From NCBI RefSeq assembly GCF_000982825.1, contig NZ_CP011047.1, positions 2,418,001 through 2,482,000 of the forward strand: a stretch of DNA of 64,000 nucleotides. The letters are read 5' to 3'. Origin of the DNA: Cronobacter sakazakii (GTDB lineage Bacteria > Pseudomonadota > Gammaproteobacteria > Enterobacterales > Enterobacteriaceae). Positions 9,195 through 18,256 of the stretch are shown here, one piece after another. The notes below the pieces were generated by a model. The model did not search any database and was not told the DNA's origin. It was given only the letters and a program-made list of their open reading frames with translations. Each line of letters opens with the position of its first letter. Position 1 is the stretch's first letter. The position numbers and the translations under genes were made by a program.

Positions 9195-9845
9195 TTACTC
9201 TTTATCCGCAGGCGTCAGGCTTACGGAAGAGAGGTAGTTCAGCAGCGCGATATCGTTATCCACGCCGAGCTTCATCATCGCCGATTTCTTCTGGCTACTG
9301 ATGGTTTTAATACTGCGGTTCAGCTTCTTGGCGATTTCTGTCACCAGGAAACCTTCGGCAAACAGACGCAGCACTTCGCTCTCTTTCGGCGACAAGCGTT
9401 TATCGCCATAGCCGCCTGCGCTGATCTTCTCAAGCAGACGGGAGACGCTTTCCGGGGTAAATTTCTTGCCTTTTTGCAGCGCAGCCAGCGCTTTCGGCAG
9501 GTCTGTCGGCGCGCCTTGCTTAAGAACAATCCCTTCGATATCGAGATCTAACACGGCGCTCAGAATGGCCGGGTTATTGTTCATCGTCAGCACGATAATA
9601 GATAAGGTCGGGAAATGGCGCTTAATGTATTTAATAAGCGTAATGCCGTCGCCGTATTTATCGCCCGGCATGGAGAGGTCGGTGATAAGGACATGCGCGT
9701 CCAGCTTCGGCAAATTGTTAATTAATGCTGTGGAATCTTCGAACTCACCGACAACATTCACCCACTCGATTTGTTCAAGAGATTTGCGAATGCCGAACAG
9801 AACAATCGGATGGTCATCGGCAATAATTACGTTCATATTGTTCAT
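9195..9845 (-). CDS. rcsB: Response regulator RcsB
   Basis: DNA-binding output regulator of the Rcs system; it acts as a homodimer or with RcsA, GadE, BglJ and others on capsule, motility, rprA and ftsZ promoters. It has 216 residues, the E. coli length. The receiver domain has phosphoacceptor Asp56 (ITDLSMPGD) and acidic pocket Asp10/Asp11. The LuxR-type helix-turn-helix lies at about residues 150-205 (LSPKESEVLRLFAEGF). ATG at 9845. It normally follows rcsD in one operon; here IS1 lies upstream inside rcsD. In Salmonella rcsB also has a promoter within rcsD, so some expression probably persists, but phosphorylation through RcsD should not. Confidence 0.97.
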   Translation of the reverse strand: MNNMNVIIADDHPIVLFGIRKSLEQIEWVNVVGEFEDSTALINNLPKLDAHVLITDLSMPGDKYGDGITLIKYIKRHFPTLSIIVLTMNNNPAILSAVLDLDIEGIVLKQGAPTDLPKALAALQKGKKFTPESVSRLLEKISAGGYGDKRLSPKESEVLRLFAEGFLVTEIAKKLNRSIKTISSQKKSAMMKLGVDNDIALLNYLSSVSLTPADKE

Positions 9846-9861
9846 GTATTAGGCTACCTTG

Positions 9862-10068
9862 CTACAGCAGGCTCTTGACGTAAACGTCAATGTCGCTGAT
9901 ATATTTTTCTATGGCTGTGGCATCCTTCTCGCGAATAAGATGCTCCAGTGTTTCACATAACTGTTTGCCGGGAACCAGATTCAGCATAGCGAACACCCCC
10001 TTCAGGCGGTGCGCCGTCTGCGCCAGCGCAGCAAAATCGCCGGCGGACGATTCAGTATACAATCTCTG
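9862..10068 (-). pseudogene. rcsD: rcsD 3' fragment (HPt domain) cut off by IS1
   Basis: Last 68 codons of rcsD, separated from the main body by IS1. It encodes the core of the histidine phosphotransfer domain: the motif AQTAHRLKG contains the histidine (His842 in E. coli) that carries phosphate from RcsC to RcsB. The fragment has no normal start; only a TTG inside the target duplication is in frame. Removing the IS and one 9-bp duplicate joins it in frame to the upstream part and restores an 890-residue protein, the E. coli RcsD length. All decay is therefore due to the insertion, which looks recent. Confidence 0.95.
10060..10068. repeat. Target-site duplication, left copy (IS1 in rcsD)
   Basis: CAATCTCTG immediately outside the left IS1 end, identical to 10837-10845. 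A 9-bp direct duplication is the usual IS1 signature. Confidence 0.97.
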
Positions 10069-10083
10069 GGTAATGACTCCAAC

Positions 10084-10587
10084 TTATTGATAGTGTTTTA
10101 TGTTCAGATAATGCCCGATGACTTTGTCATGCAGCTCCACCGATTTTGAGAACGACAGCGACTTCCGTCCCAGCCGTGCCAGGTGCTGCCTCAGATTCAG
10201 GTTATGCCGCTCAATTCGCTGCGTATATCGCTTGCTGATTACGTGCAGCTTTCCCTTCAGGCGGGATTCATACAGCGGCCAGCCATCCGTCATCCATATC
10301 ACCACGTCAAAGGGTGACAGCAGGCTCATAAGACGCCCCAGCGTCGCCATAGTGCGTTCACCGAATACGTGCGCAACAACCGTCTTCCGGAGCCTGTCAT
10401 ACGCGTAAAACAGCCAGCGCTGGCGCGATTTAGCCCCGACGTATCCCCACTGTTCGTCCATTTCCGCGCAGACGATGACGTCACTGCCCGGCTGTATGCG
10501 CGAGGTTACCGACTGCGGCCTGAGTTTTTTAAATGGCGGAAAATCGTGTTGAGGCCAACGCCCATAATGCGGGCGGTTGCCCGGCAT
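10084..10587 (-). CDS. insB: IS1 InsB (transposase reading frame), copy 1
   Basis: 167-residue InsB frame carrying the catalytic region of the IS1 transposase. Active transposase (InsAB') arises by -1 frameshifting from insA at the A6C run (10525-10530 on the complement). InsA alone represses. The frame is complete and identical in translation to copies 2 and 3, so it is probably active. Confidence 0.95.
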   Translation of the reverse strand: MPGNRPHYGRWPQHDFPPFKKLRPQSVTSRIQPGSDVIVCAEMDEQWGYVGAKSRQRWLFYAYDRLRKTVVAHVFGERTMATLGRLMSLLSPFDVVIWMTDGWPLYESRLKGKLHVISKRYTQRIERHNLNLRQHLARLGRKSLSFSKSVELHDKVIGHYLNIKHYQ

Positions 10588-10781
10588 CCAACGCCATTCA
10601 TGGCCATATCAATGATTTTCTGGTGCGTACCGGGTTGAGAAGCGGTGTAAGTGAACTGCAGTTGCCATGTTTTACGGCAGTGAGAGCAGAGATAGCGCTG
10701 ATGTCCGGCGGTGCTTTTGCCGTTACGCACCACCCCGTCAGTAGCTGAACAGGAGGGACAGCTGATAGAAACAGAAGCCAC
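10506..10781 (-). CDS. insA: IS1 InsA (repressor / zinc-finger N-terminal part), copy 1
   Basis: 91 residues with an N-terminal zinc-finger (CPSC ... CSHC) and a helix-turn-helix. It binds the IS1 ends and represses, and forms the N-terminal half of the frameshifted transposase. It overlaps insB by 82 bp. Confidence 0.95.
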   Translation of the reverse strand: MASVSISCPSCSATDGVVRNGKSTAGHQRYLCSHCRKTWQLQFTYTASQPGTHQKIIDMAMNGVGCRATARIMGVGLNTIFRHLKNSGRSR

Positions 10782-10836
10782 TGGAGCACCTCAAAAACAC
10801 CATCATACACTAAATCAGTAAGTTGGCAGCATCACC

Positions 10837-10845
10837 CAATCTCTG
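10837..10845. repeat. Target-site duplication, right copy (IS1 in rcsD)
   Basis: CAATCTCTG directly outside the right IS1 end, identical to 10060-10068. Confidence 0.97.
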
Positions 10846-13311
10846 AACATCATCCGGTACCATATCGACGAACAGCGCATAATAGCCGCTGGCATGAAGC
10901 TGCGCATTTTCATCGCCGCCCATTGGAGATTCAGGAATATCTTCCTGCGCCAGTTGCTCTTCAATTAGTTGTAGCACTGCTTCCTGCATTGCGTGACTAA
11001 TATTAAAGTTGACGCGCAGCTGTCCTGGTCCGATGCGTCGTACGCCGGCCTCATCATCGCTTAAAAGCAGGCCGTTGGCAGTAAGATTAGACGGATTATC
11101 AGTCAAAAATATATCGTACTCTTGACTTGATAATCTTTCGTCCGGCGTGATGCAGGACGCGCCCCACTGTTCGAGCTGGCGCACCACCACATTACGAACT
11201 TCGTTCGATGTAATATCGATCATCGCGATAACGTCATCCAGCAGCCGCTCGTCGCTCTCTTCGGTCTCCAGCGGCTCCACCGGCATCGTCACGTGCAGCG
11301 AATAGCGCGTACCCAGCTCTTTGCGGGCTTTGATATTCAGATGACCGCCGAGGCGGCGCGCCAGCTGGTTGCACAGATAAAAGGTGAGGCCGTTAGCTTT
11401 GCCAAACTGATCGTTAGAGGTGTCGTTCAGGAACGGGAAGTGCAGGTTATCGATTTCGCTGTTGCTGATGCCTTCGCCGGTATCCAGCACGCGGAACAGC
11501 AGACGCTCGCGCGCACCTTCTTCCGCCATAATTTCAAGCGTAATTTTGCCAATCTGCGTGGTGGTGACGGAGTAGTGCAGCAGCATCAGCAGCACTTTAC
11601 GCAGCGCCTCGCGATCGCCGTGGCGCTCTTCATTAGCGGCAAGCTGGTTATTAATCAGCAGTTGTAAACCCTTACGCTTGATGACCGGCAGCACTTCCGG
11701 GACCACTTCGTCAATCAGCTCCTGAATGGTGAAGTCGGTAGGCGTCGGGCGCCAGAAATCCGCCTCCAGCTGATTCACCAGCTGAATTTCATCCACCAGG
11801 CGCGCGATGCGCTCGGCCTGTTCGGCGAGCACCTGGCTTTCCGGTGCTTCAATCAGCGCCGCCTGGTGCGCCAGCTGTTGCGTTGGCTCTTTCAGCGCCG
11901 CGCCGATATTCTGCATAAACGCCGAGCGGCCCTGCTGGTTTTTCTCATACAAACGCTGCGCCTGCTTAAGCTTTTTGTTCACCAGAATTTCACGATCCTG
12001 ATCGCGAATAATGAAAATCTGAGTGCGCGGCACCACCTGGCTTCGGAACAATCGGATCTCATAGAGCTCGTTATTGACTGTCGCCTGAATAATGCCCTGA
12101 TGCTGATCCGCCATTGACGTGATGTTTTGCAGATTCAGGTGCGGCAGCAGGTGGTCGGCGATTTTGTTGCTCATGATAGTGCGGCTGGATTCCTGGTCGT
12201 GCACCAGTAACCCCAGCGGCAGCACGCTCAAAATCTCTTCGTTCAGCGCACGCAGCATTTGCAGCTCAGCATTATTCGCGCTGTTGGTAACGGCCTCCAC
12301 CGGGCGACTCGGCTGGTGGCGGAAGGTGGTATAACCAAACAGCGCCAGCGCAAGCAGGCCGATGTTGAGCAGCAGCGGCAGCAGGATATTTTGCAGCGTT
12401 TCCATCAGCAGAGAGCCGAACGGCACTTCCCAGATGATGCGCAGCTGTGTGCTGGTCAGCGCGGACGAGATCTCAATGCGGTTGCTGTTGAAATTAATAG
12501 TGACGCTGTCCGGATCGTCTTTATTCTGGCCTGTAAGCGCGTTCTGGCTGCTGTCTGGCTCAAGGCGGAAGCTCTCAAGGGGCATGCCAGGCGGGATCAG
12601 ATCGTTAATCGGCACGTCAAACGCCACGACCGTCGCCAGATGGCCCGGCTGGTTAAACGTGGTGCGCAGGGTGAAATAGTAACCGTTCTGCCAGGCGAGT
12701 TTGCGCAACGGAGAGAAGCTCTCGCGCTCATCCAGCGCGTTCGCCTGCTGAAGCATCTCGGCGCGGCGCGAATCGGCGATCGCGTTAATGGAATTCTCTT
12801 TAAAACCGGCGGAGAGATCTTTTAACGGCAGCGTGGAGACCAGGATCATGCTGTTGTCCTGGCCATTGAGATAATACATCGACCACGGCGCGCCTTCCGC
12901 GCCCCACAGCGTGTCGAGATAACTTGAAATCCGCTGCGTCATATCGAGCGTCGAACTGTCGTGCGAGCCGAAAATCAGCGCTTCGGTTTTGCGGTGCGGC
13001 TTTTCCAGATAATAGACATCCTGGCGCAGACGCGTTTCCTGTAAGCCTTCGCCGTTCTGGCCTGCGGCGCTGGCACCGATGTTGTCATAAATCTGCCAGG
13101 TGGCGTAGCGGTAGGTATCTACCCGTTTATGCAGCGCGTGGGAGATATCGACTATCTGGTAGCTCTTGTCTTTCAGCCAGGCGTTGACGGCGCTCTGGAC
13201 CATCACGCCCATCGTCACCAGCAACACCACAATCAGTAAAAGGAAGAAACGGGTAATACTGCCCGGCATAAGGGAAAATTTATTGGGGATCATTGCGTCT
13301 GGCTGACTCAT
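10837..13311 (-). pseudogene. rcsD: rcsD 5' part (lacks most of the HPt domain), disrupted by IS1
   Basis: First 825 codons of the Rcs phosphotransfer protein RcsD, from the ATG at 13311. After VPDDVQRL the frame enters IS1 and stops after about eight foreign residues. What remains: TM1 (about residues 18-40), periplasmic domain, TM2 (about 305-327), PAS-like, kinase-like (degenerate) and ABL domains. The phosphorylatable histidine is lost. Phosphate flow from RcsC to RcsB, and RcsD-dependent dephosphorylation of RcsB, should both fail. A membrane stub could still bind IgaA or RcsB. micF and ompC lie upstream, divergent, as in E. coli. Confidence 0.95.
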
Positions 13312-13706
13312 TATTGTGCGTAATCCACCGGCCTGCGCCGTGTAAAGAAAAGAGAACCGTGCTGCGCCGGCGGCAGCTATCCATTTTTTTGCCTTTTGTC
13401 CTGCAACGTCGCGGTGAAACCAGCGCGCGACGCCCGTAGCACAGGGCTTATCGGGGCGATAACCGTCTTCTTTAACAGTATCGCAAACAATGAAGTATAA
13501 AGCGAAACGTATGATTTACCAGATGGTGAGAACGGTCTGAAACTGCGACATACGTGGCTTTCGACCGCGTCAGGACGGTGCCCTATTGAGTGAAGATAAC
13601 GGGGAGGATAATTTGCTGGCGAACAAAATAACGGCAATATGATTAATTAATAGTCGTTAACTTTACGCTAATTTACCCAGAAATAGTTGAAACAGAAATT
13701 TCAGGC

Positions 13707-13800
13707 AAAAAAATGCCGGATGCGAGCATCCGGCGGTAATAGGGGTAAAACGAACATTCAGATCTGAATGACGGTAATAAATAAAGTTAATGATGATAGC
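13707..13800 (-). ncRNA. micF: MicF antisense small RNA
   Basis: 94-nt RNA on the strand opposite ompC. The 5' end GCTATCATCATTAACTTT (complement of 13783-13800) is the conserved seed that pairs with ompF mRNA around its ribosome-binding site and blocks OmpF synthesis. The 3' end is a hairpin GCCGGATGC / GCATCCGGC followed by seven U. Position between rcsD and ompC matches E. coli. It is expected to be activated by OmpR, SoxS/MarA/Rob and held by Hfq; these are family facts, not visible here. Confidence 0.93.
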
Positions 13801-13965
13801 GAGAGTTATTTTAGTGGACTCTTCTTATTTGGTTTTGGCATTCAGTGCGGTAAATAATCTGAATGGTAATGTTATTGATTTTACTAAATTAATTGTGTTT
13901 TCTTGATAATTAGTGCGAATTTATTTAGCGATTAGTGCGGAAAAAAGTTCCCTTTCATTAATACT

Positions 13966-14035
13966 TTTTTACATTTTGTAGGCATTATGAAACACCTAAA
14001 AAGTTTTCGTATCATATTCCTGTTGGATTATTCGG
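13966..14035 (+). promoter_or_regulatory. ompC promoter region with OmpR-binding sequences
   Basis: TTTTACATTTTGTAG (from 13967) followed by ATGAAACACC and AAAGTTTTCGTATCATATTC matches the E. coli ompC upstream region, where OmpR-P binds C1-C3 boxes. The block between the first box and the conserved GAAACA motif appears shorter than in E. coli as I recall it. The remaining leader to 14129 is the 5' UTR, including the conserved AGAGGGTTAAT before the ATG. Confidence 0.65.
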
Positions 14036-14129
14036 CTCCGGTTTCGGACAATGGATTTGCCCGCTAGTTCCCTGAATTAGTGAGCAGTGGCAATAATAAT
14101 ATAAAGGCATATAACAGAGGGTTAATATA

Positions 14130-15269
14130 ATGAAAGTTAAAGTTCTCTCCCTGCTGGTCCCGGCTCTGCTGGTTGCAGGCAGCGTAAATGCGGCAGAAAT
14201 CTATAATAAAGACGGCAACAAATTAGATCTGTTCGGTAAAGTTGACGCTGAGCATTACTTCTCTGACGACAAAGGCGCTGACGGCGACCAGACCTACATG
14301 CGTATCGGCTTCAAAGGCGAAACCCAGGTTAACGATCAGATCACCGGTTACGGCCAGTGGGAATATCAGATTCAGGGCAACACCGCTGAAAACGACAACC
14401 AGTCCTGGACCCGTGTGGCGTTCGCTGGCCTGAAATTCGGTGACGCAGGTTCTTTCGATTACGGTCGTAACTACGGCGTTATCTATGACGTGACCTCCTG
14501 GACCGACGTTCTGCCGGAATTCGGCGGCGACACTTACGGTGCGGATAACTTCCTGCAGTCTCGCGGCAACGGCATCGCGACCTACCGTAACACCGACTTC
14601 TTCGGTCTGGTTGACGGCCTGAACTTTGCCCTGCAGTACCAGGGTAAAAACGGCAGCGTTTCCGGTGAAAACGACGCCACTGGCGGTCGCAGCCTGCTGA
14701 AACAGAACGGCGACGGCTACGGCATGTCTCTGACCTACGATCTGGGCGAAGGCTTCAGCGTAGGCGGCGCGATGGCAACCTCCAAACGTACTGCTGACCA
14801 GAACGCCAGCAATGCTGCCCTGTTCGGTGAAGGCGACCACGCTGAAGTTTACTCCGGCGGCCTGAAATACGACGCGAACAACATTTACCTGGCAGCGCAG
14901 TACTCCCAGACTTACAACGCAACCCGTTTCGGTACCTCTAACGGCGACCGCAGCGACATCTACGGTTTTGCTGACAAAGCGCAGAACTTCGAAGTGGTTG
15001 CACAGTACCAGTTCGACTTCGGCCTGCGTCCGTCCGTGGCTTACCTGCAGTCCCGCGGTAAAGACATCGCCAACAAAACCACCGGCGAATCTTTCGGCGA
15101 CCAGGATCTGCTGAAATACGTTGATGTTGGCGCGACCTACTACTTCAATAAAAACATGTCCACCTTCGTGGATTACAAAATCAACCTGCTGGATGACAAC
15201 AAATTCACCCGTCAGGCTGGTATCGGCACCGATGACGTCGTAGCGGTAGGCCTGGTTTACCAGTTCTAA
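14130..15269 (+). CDS. ompC: Outer-membrane porin OmpC
   Basis: Trimeric 16-strand beta-barrel porin for small hydrophilic solutes. It has 379 residues (367 in E. coli); the extra length lies in surface loops. The signal peptide is residues 1-21 (VNA/AEIYNKDG). The constriction loop L3 has the PEFGGD motif, and the protein ends in Phe (VYQF), required for BAM-mediated assembly. Strong RBS AGAGGG. Controlled by EnvZ/OmpR through the upstream sites. Divergent from micF. Confidence 0.96.
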   Translation: MKVKVLSLLVPALLVAGSVNAAEIYNKDGNKLDLFGKVDAEHYFSDDKGADGDQTYMRIGFKGETQVNDQITGYGQWEYQIQGNTAENDNQSWTRVAFAGLKFGDAGSFDYGRNYGVIYDVTSWTDVLPEFGGDTYGADNFLQSRGNGIATYRNTDFFGLVDGLNFALQYQGKNGSVSGENDATGGRSLLKQNGDGYGMSLTYDLGEGFSVGGAMATSKRTADQNASNAALFGEGDHAEVYSGGLKYDANNIYLAAQYSQTYNATRFGTSNGDRSDIYGFADKAQNFEVVAQYQFDFGLRPSVAYLQSRGKDIANKTTGESFGDQDLLKYVDVGATYYFNKNMSTFVDYKINLLDDNKFTRQAGIGTDDVVAVGLVYQF

Positions 15270-15286
15270 TCCCCGACCTGATGTGC

Positions 15287-15314
15287 AAAAGGAGCCTGCG
15301 GGCTCCTTTTTTTA
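15287..15314 (+). terminator. ompC intrinsic terminator
   Basis: AAAAGGAGCC / GGCTCCTTTT stem with TGCG loop followed by TTTTTTTA, 18 bp after the stop. Confidence 0.93.
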
Positions 15315-15365
15315 TGTCTGAAGAAATTAGGGTAACCTGTCGCCGCCGTTACAGAGGAGAAATGT

Positions 15366-16397
15366 GTGAAATTACTGGCTTTACGAACCCTGCTGCTGAC
15401 TGCTGCCTTGATGGTTGCCGGTTGTGACAACGCCCCGCAGGCGCTGGTGCTGGAAGGCAAAACGATGGGGACGTCGTGGCGCGTCAGCCTGGCGGACGTT
15501 GATACAGCGCGCGCAAGCGAACTGCGTGAGAAAATCCAGGCGCGCCTCGACGCCGACGACCGGCTCCTCTCTACCTGGAAGGACGACTCCGCGCTGATGC
15601 GTTTTAATCATGCCCGCACCACGGCGCCCTGGCCGGTCGATGAGGCGATGGCCGATATCGTTACCGAATCGCTGCGCGTTGGCGCGAAAACCGACAACGC
15701 GATGGATATTACCGTCGGGCCGCTCGTTAATCTCTGGGGCTTCGGCCCGGATAAACAGCCGGTGGAAACGCCGGATCAGGCACAGATCGACGCGGCCCGC
15801 GCGCGCACCGGCCTGTCGCACCTGAAAGTTATCAACGGTGCCGGGCAGCAGTGGCTGCAAAAAGATCTGCCCGACCTGTATGTCGACCTTTCCACCGTCG
15901 GCGAAGGTTACGCCGCGGATCATCTGGCGCGCCTGATGGAAGAAGAGGGCATCAGCCGCTATCTGGTGTCGGTGGGCGGCGCGCTCGCAAGCCGCGGCAT
16001 GAACCCTGGCGGGCATCCGTGGCGTGTGGCTATCCAGAAGCCAACCGACCAGGAAAACGCCGTCCAGGCAGTGGTGGATATTAACGGCCACGGCATCAGT
16101 ACCTCCGGCAGCTACCGCAACTATTATGAGCTTGACGGCAAACGCCTGTCGCACGTGATTGACCCCGCGACTGGGCGGCCCATCACGCATAAGCTGGTCT
16201 CGGTAACGGTGATATCGCCAACTGCGCTGGAAGCAGACGCCTGGGACACCGGGCTGATGGTGCTCGGCCCGGAAAAAGCGAAAGCCGTGGCGTTGCGTGA
16301 GAAGCTCGCCGTTTATTTGATCACCCGCGAGGGCGACGGCTTCGCGACCTGGATGTCACCGCAGTTCGCAACCTTCATTGAGAAAACCGAAAATTAA
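15366..16397 (+). CDS. apbE: FAD:protein FMN transferase ApbE
   Basis: Periplasmic lipoprotein that uses FAD to attach FMN covalently to Thr residues of proteins such as the Nqr/Rnf subunits. It has 343 residues (351 in E. coli). Signal peptide with lipobox VAGC, cysteine at about residue 20. Conserved EGKTMGTSW near the N-terminus, DLSTVGEGYAAD (flavin/Mg site), the SVGG segment and HVIDPATGRP are all present. The start is GTG at 15366, preceded by GAGGAG with 6-nt spacing; an ATG four bases upstream is out of frame. It lies between ompC and ada as in E. coli. Confidence 0.95.
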   Translation: MKLLALRTLLLTAALMVAGCDNAPQALVLEGKTMGTSWRVSLADVDTARASELREKIQARLDADDRLLSTWKDDSALMRFNHARTTAPWPVDEAMADIVTESLRVGAKTDNAMDITVGPLVNLWGFGPDKQPVETPDQAQIDAARARTGLSHLKVINGAGQQWLQKDLPDLYVDLSTVGEGYAADHLARLMEEEGISRYLVSVGGALASRGMNPGGHPWRVAIQKPTDQENAVQAVVDINGHGISTSGSYRNYYELDGKRLSHVIDPATGRPITHKLVSVTVISPTALEADAWDTGLMVLGPEKAKAVALREKLAVYLITREGDGFATWMSPQFATFIEKTEN

Positions 16398-16404
16398 AAA
16401 GCAA
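16392..16404 (+). promoter_or_regulatory. Ada box upstream of ada-alkB
   Basis: AAT-N6-GCAA (AATTAAAAAGCAA) matches the recognition sequence for methylated Ada. It overlaps the apbE stop codon. A -10-like TAACCT sits at 16447-16452 and the ada ATG at 16470, the same arrangement as the E. coli ada promoter. Confidence 0.75.
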
Positions 16405-16469
16405 GAAGATGCGTTTTCACAGGCGGCTGGTCGGGCAAACTCACGCTAACCTGTAAGAAGGAGAGCGCC

Positions 16470-17534
16470 ATGAACGTAGCAGATTTTACCAGCGAGCACG
16501 CCCGCTGGCAGGCGGTGGAAAGCCGCGACGCGCGTGCCGATAACGCTTTTGTCTTTGCGGTGGTGACCACCGGGATTTTCTGTCGCCCGTCGTGCCGGGC
16601 GCGCAGGCCGCTTCGCGAAAACGTGCGTTTTTACGAAGATGCCAGCGCCGCCAGCGCGGCAGGTTTTCGCCCCTGCAAACGCTGCCAGCCGGCAGGGCTC
16701 ACGCCGCAGGCGCAAAAAGCGCAGCGTATCGCGGCGGCCTGTCGGCTCATGGAACAAAGCGACACGCCGCTGACGCTGGCAGCACTTGCCGAAAGCGCCG
16801 CCATGAGCCCGTATCATTTTCATCGCGAATTCAAAGCGATTACCGGCATGACGCCCAAAGCCTGGCAAAATGCGCTACGCGCGCAAAAACTCCAGGCGGC
16901 GCTGCGTGGCGGCATGAGCGTTACGGATTCGCTCTGGGAGGCCGGGTTTTCCTCCGGCAGCGCGCTCTACCGCGACGCCGACCGCGCGCTCGGCATGCGT
17001 CCGGGGCAGTACCGGCGCGGCGGCGAACAGACTGCAATTCGCTACGCCATCGCGCCCTGCGAGGCGGGGCTGTGTCTGGTCGCGACCAGCGATCGCGGAC
17101 TCTGCGCCGTGCTGCTGGCGGATGACGCGGCGGCGCTTGAAGCAGAACTCGCGACCATTTTCCCGCATGCGGAGCGTCTCGCGCCGGATAACACTTTCCG
17201 TGCGCAGGTGGCGCAGGTTATTGCGTGGCTCGATGCACCACAGGGCGAACTGGCGCTGCCGCTCGATTTACGCGGCACCGCGTTTCAACTGCGCGTCTGG
17301 CAGGCGCTACAGTCAGTGCCGCCCGGCAGCACGATAAGCTATCAAGCGCTCGCGGAGCGTACCGGCAATCCGCAGGCGGTGCGCGCTGTCGCCAGCGCCT
17401 GCGCGGCCAACAAGCTCGCTATCGTGGTGCCGTGTCACCGGGTGGTGCGCCGCGACGGGGCGCTCTCCGGCTACCGCTGGGGCGCTGACCGTAAGGCGCG
17501 GCTGCTCGCTCGCGAACGTGAACAGGAGAAATAA
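16470..17534 (+). CDS. ada: Bifunctional DNA methyl-repair protein and transcription activator Ada
   Basis: Repairs methylphosphotriesters and O6-methylguanine by irreversible transfer to its own cysteines; the N-terminally methylated form activates ada-alkB. It has 354 residues, as in E. coli. The N-terminal zinc site is Cys38, Cys42, Cys69 and Cys72, with Cys38 the methyl acceptor. Next come an AraC-type helix-turn-helix (about 90-180) and a C-terminal methyltransferase with the PCHRVV active-site motif (Cys about 321). RBS AAGGAGAG. It overlaps alkB by one base (TAATG), indicating translational coupling. Confidence 0.97.
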   Translation: MNVADFTSEHARWQAVESRDARADNAFVFAVVTTGIFCRPSCRARRPLRENVRFYEDASAASAAGFRPCKRCQPAGLTPQAQKAQRIAAACRLMEQSDTPLTLAALAESAAMSPYHFHREFKAITGMTPKAWQNALRAQKLQAALRGGMSVTDSLWEAGFSSGSALYRDADRALGMRPGQYRRGGEQTAIRYAIAPCEAGLCLVATSDRGLCAVLLADDAAALEAELATIFPHAERLAPDNTFRAQVAQVIAWLDAPQGELALPLDLRGTAFQLRVWQALQSVPPGSTISYQALAERTGNPQAVRAVASACAANKLAIVVPCHRVVRRDGALSGYRWGADRKARLLAREREQEK

Positions 17535-18178
17535 TGCTCGATCTTTTTGCCGATGCCGACCCCTGGCAGGAGCCGCTCGCCGACGGTGCGGTGGTGCTGC
17601 GCCGTTTCGCGCTCGCCTCTGCGCCCGCGCTGATGGCGGGCATTGAGGCCGTCGCGGCCCGTTCGCCGTTTCGCCATATGGTGACGCCCGGCGGTTATAC
17701 CATGTCGGTGGCGATGACCAACTGCGGGGAGGTGGGCTGGAGCACCAACCAGAAAGGCTATCTTTACGCCCAGGTCGACCCGCAAACCGGCGCGCCGTGG
17801 CCCGCGATGCCGGATGCCTTTCGCACGCTGTGCGACGCGGCCGCGAGCGCGGCGGGCTACACCAGTTTCACGCCGGACGCCTGTCTTATCAACCGCTACG
17901 CGCCGGGCGCGAAGCTGTCGCTGCATCAGGATAAAGACGAGCCGGATCTGCGCGCGCCGATTGTGTCCGTTTCGCTTGGGCTGCCCGCCGTGTTTCAGTT
18001 CGGCGGCCTGAAACGTAACGATCCGCTAAAGCGTCTGTTGCTTGAGCATGGCGATGTGGTGGTGTGGGGCGGGCCGTCGCGGCTGTTTTATCACGGTATA
18101 CAGCCGCTCAAGCCCGGCCAGCACCCGGCGACCGGGGAATATCGCTACAATCTTACCTTCCGCCAGGCGCGTGGATAA
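17534..18178 (+). CDS. alkB: Alpha-ketoglutarate-dependent dioxygenase AlkB
   Basis: Oxidative demethylase that removes 1-methyladenine and 3-methylcytosine from DNA and RNA using Fe(II), O2 and 2-oxoglutarate. It has 214 residues (216 in E. coli). The iron ligands His131 and Asp133 (LHQDKDE) and the distal His in FYHGIQPL are present, with the 2-oxoglutarate arginine motif RYNLTFR at the C-terminus. Second gene of the Ada regulon operon. Confidence 0.97.
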   Translation: MLDLFADADPWQEPLADGAVVLRRFALASAPALMAGIEAVAARSPFRHMVTPGGYTMSVAMTNCGEVGWSTNQKGYLYAQVDPQTGAPWPAMPDAFRTLCDAAASAAGYTSFTPDACLINRYAPGAKLSLHQDKDEPDLRAPIVSVSLGLPAVFQFGGLKRNDPLKRLLLEHGDVVVWGGPSRLFYHGIQPLKPGQHPATGEYRYNLTFRQARG

Positions 18179-18256
18179 AAATAAGAATTATTCTTGATGT
18201 GACCGCGCAGCCGTTTAAACTGCTCGCTGTTTTCACAGCCTGAGTCATGTTTATTT

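Larger units (their letters stand above)
10069..10836 (-). mobile_element. IS1 copy 1, inserted in rcsD
   Basis: A 768-bp element, exactly the IS1 length, with IS1 termini (GGTAATGACTCC at 10069 and the complement of GGTGATGCTGCC ending at 10836). It encodes insA and insB on the minus strand. It is flanked by a perfect 9-bp duplication, so this copy arrived by simple transposition and its ends have not recombined since. Translations of the encoded proteins are identical to those of the copies at 23849 and 29692. Confidence 0.98.

Noticed and set aside
13377..13637. 86-codon open frame upstream of rcsD
   Set aside because: No RBS or recognisable family; it lies in the rcsD-micF intergenic region.
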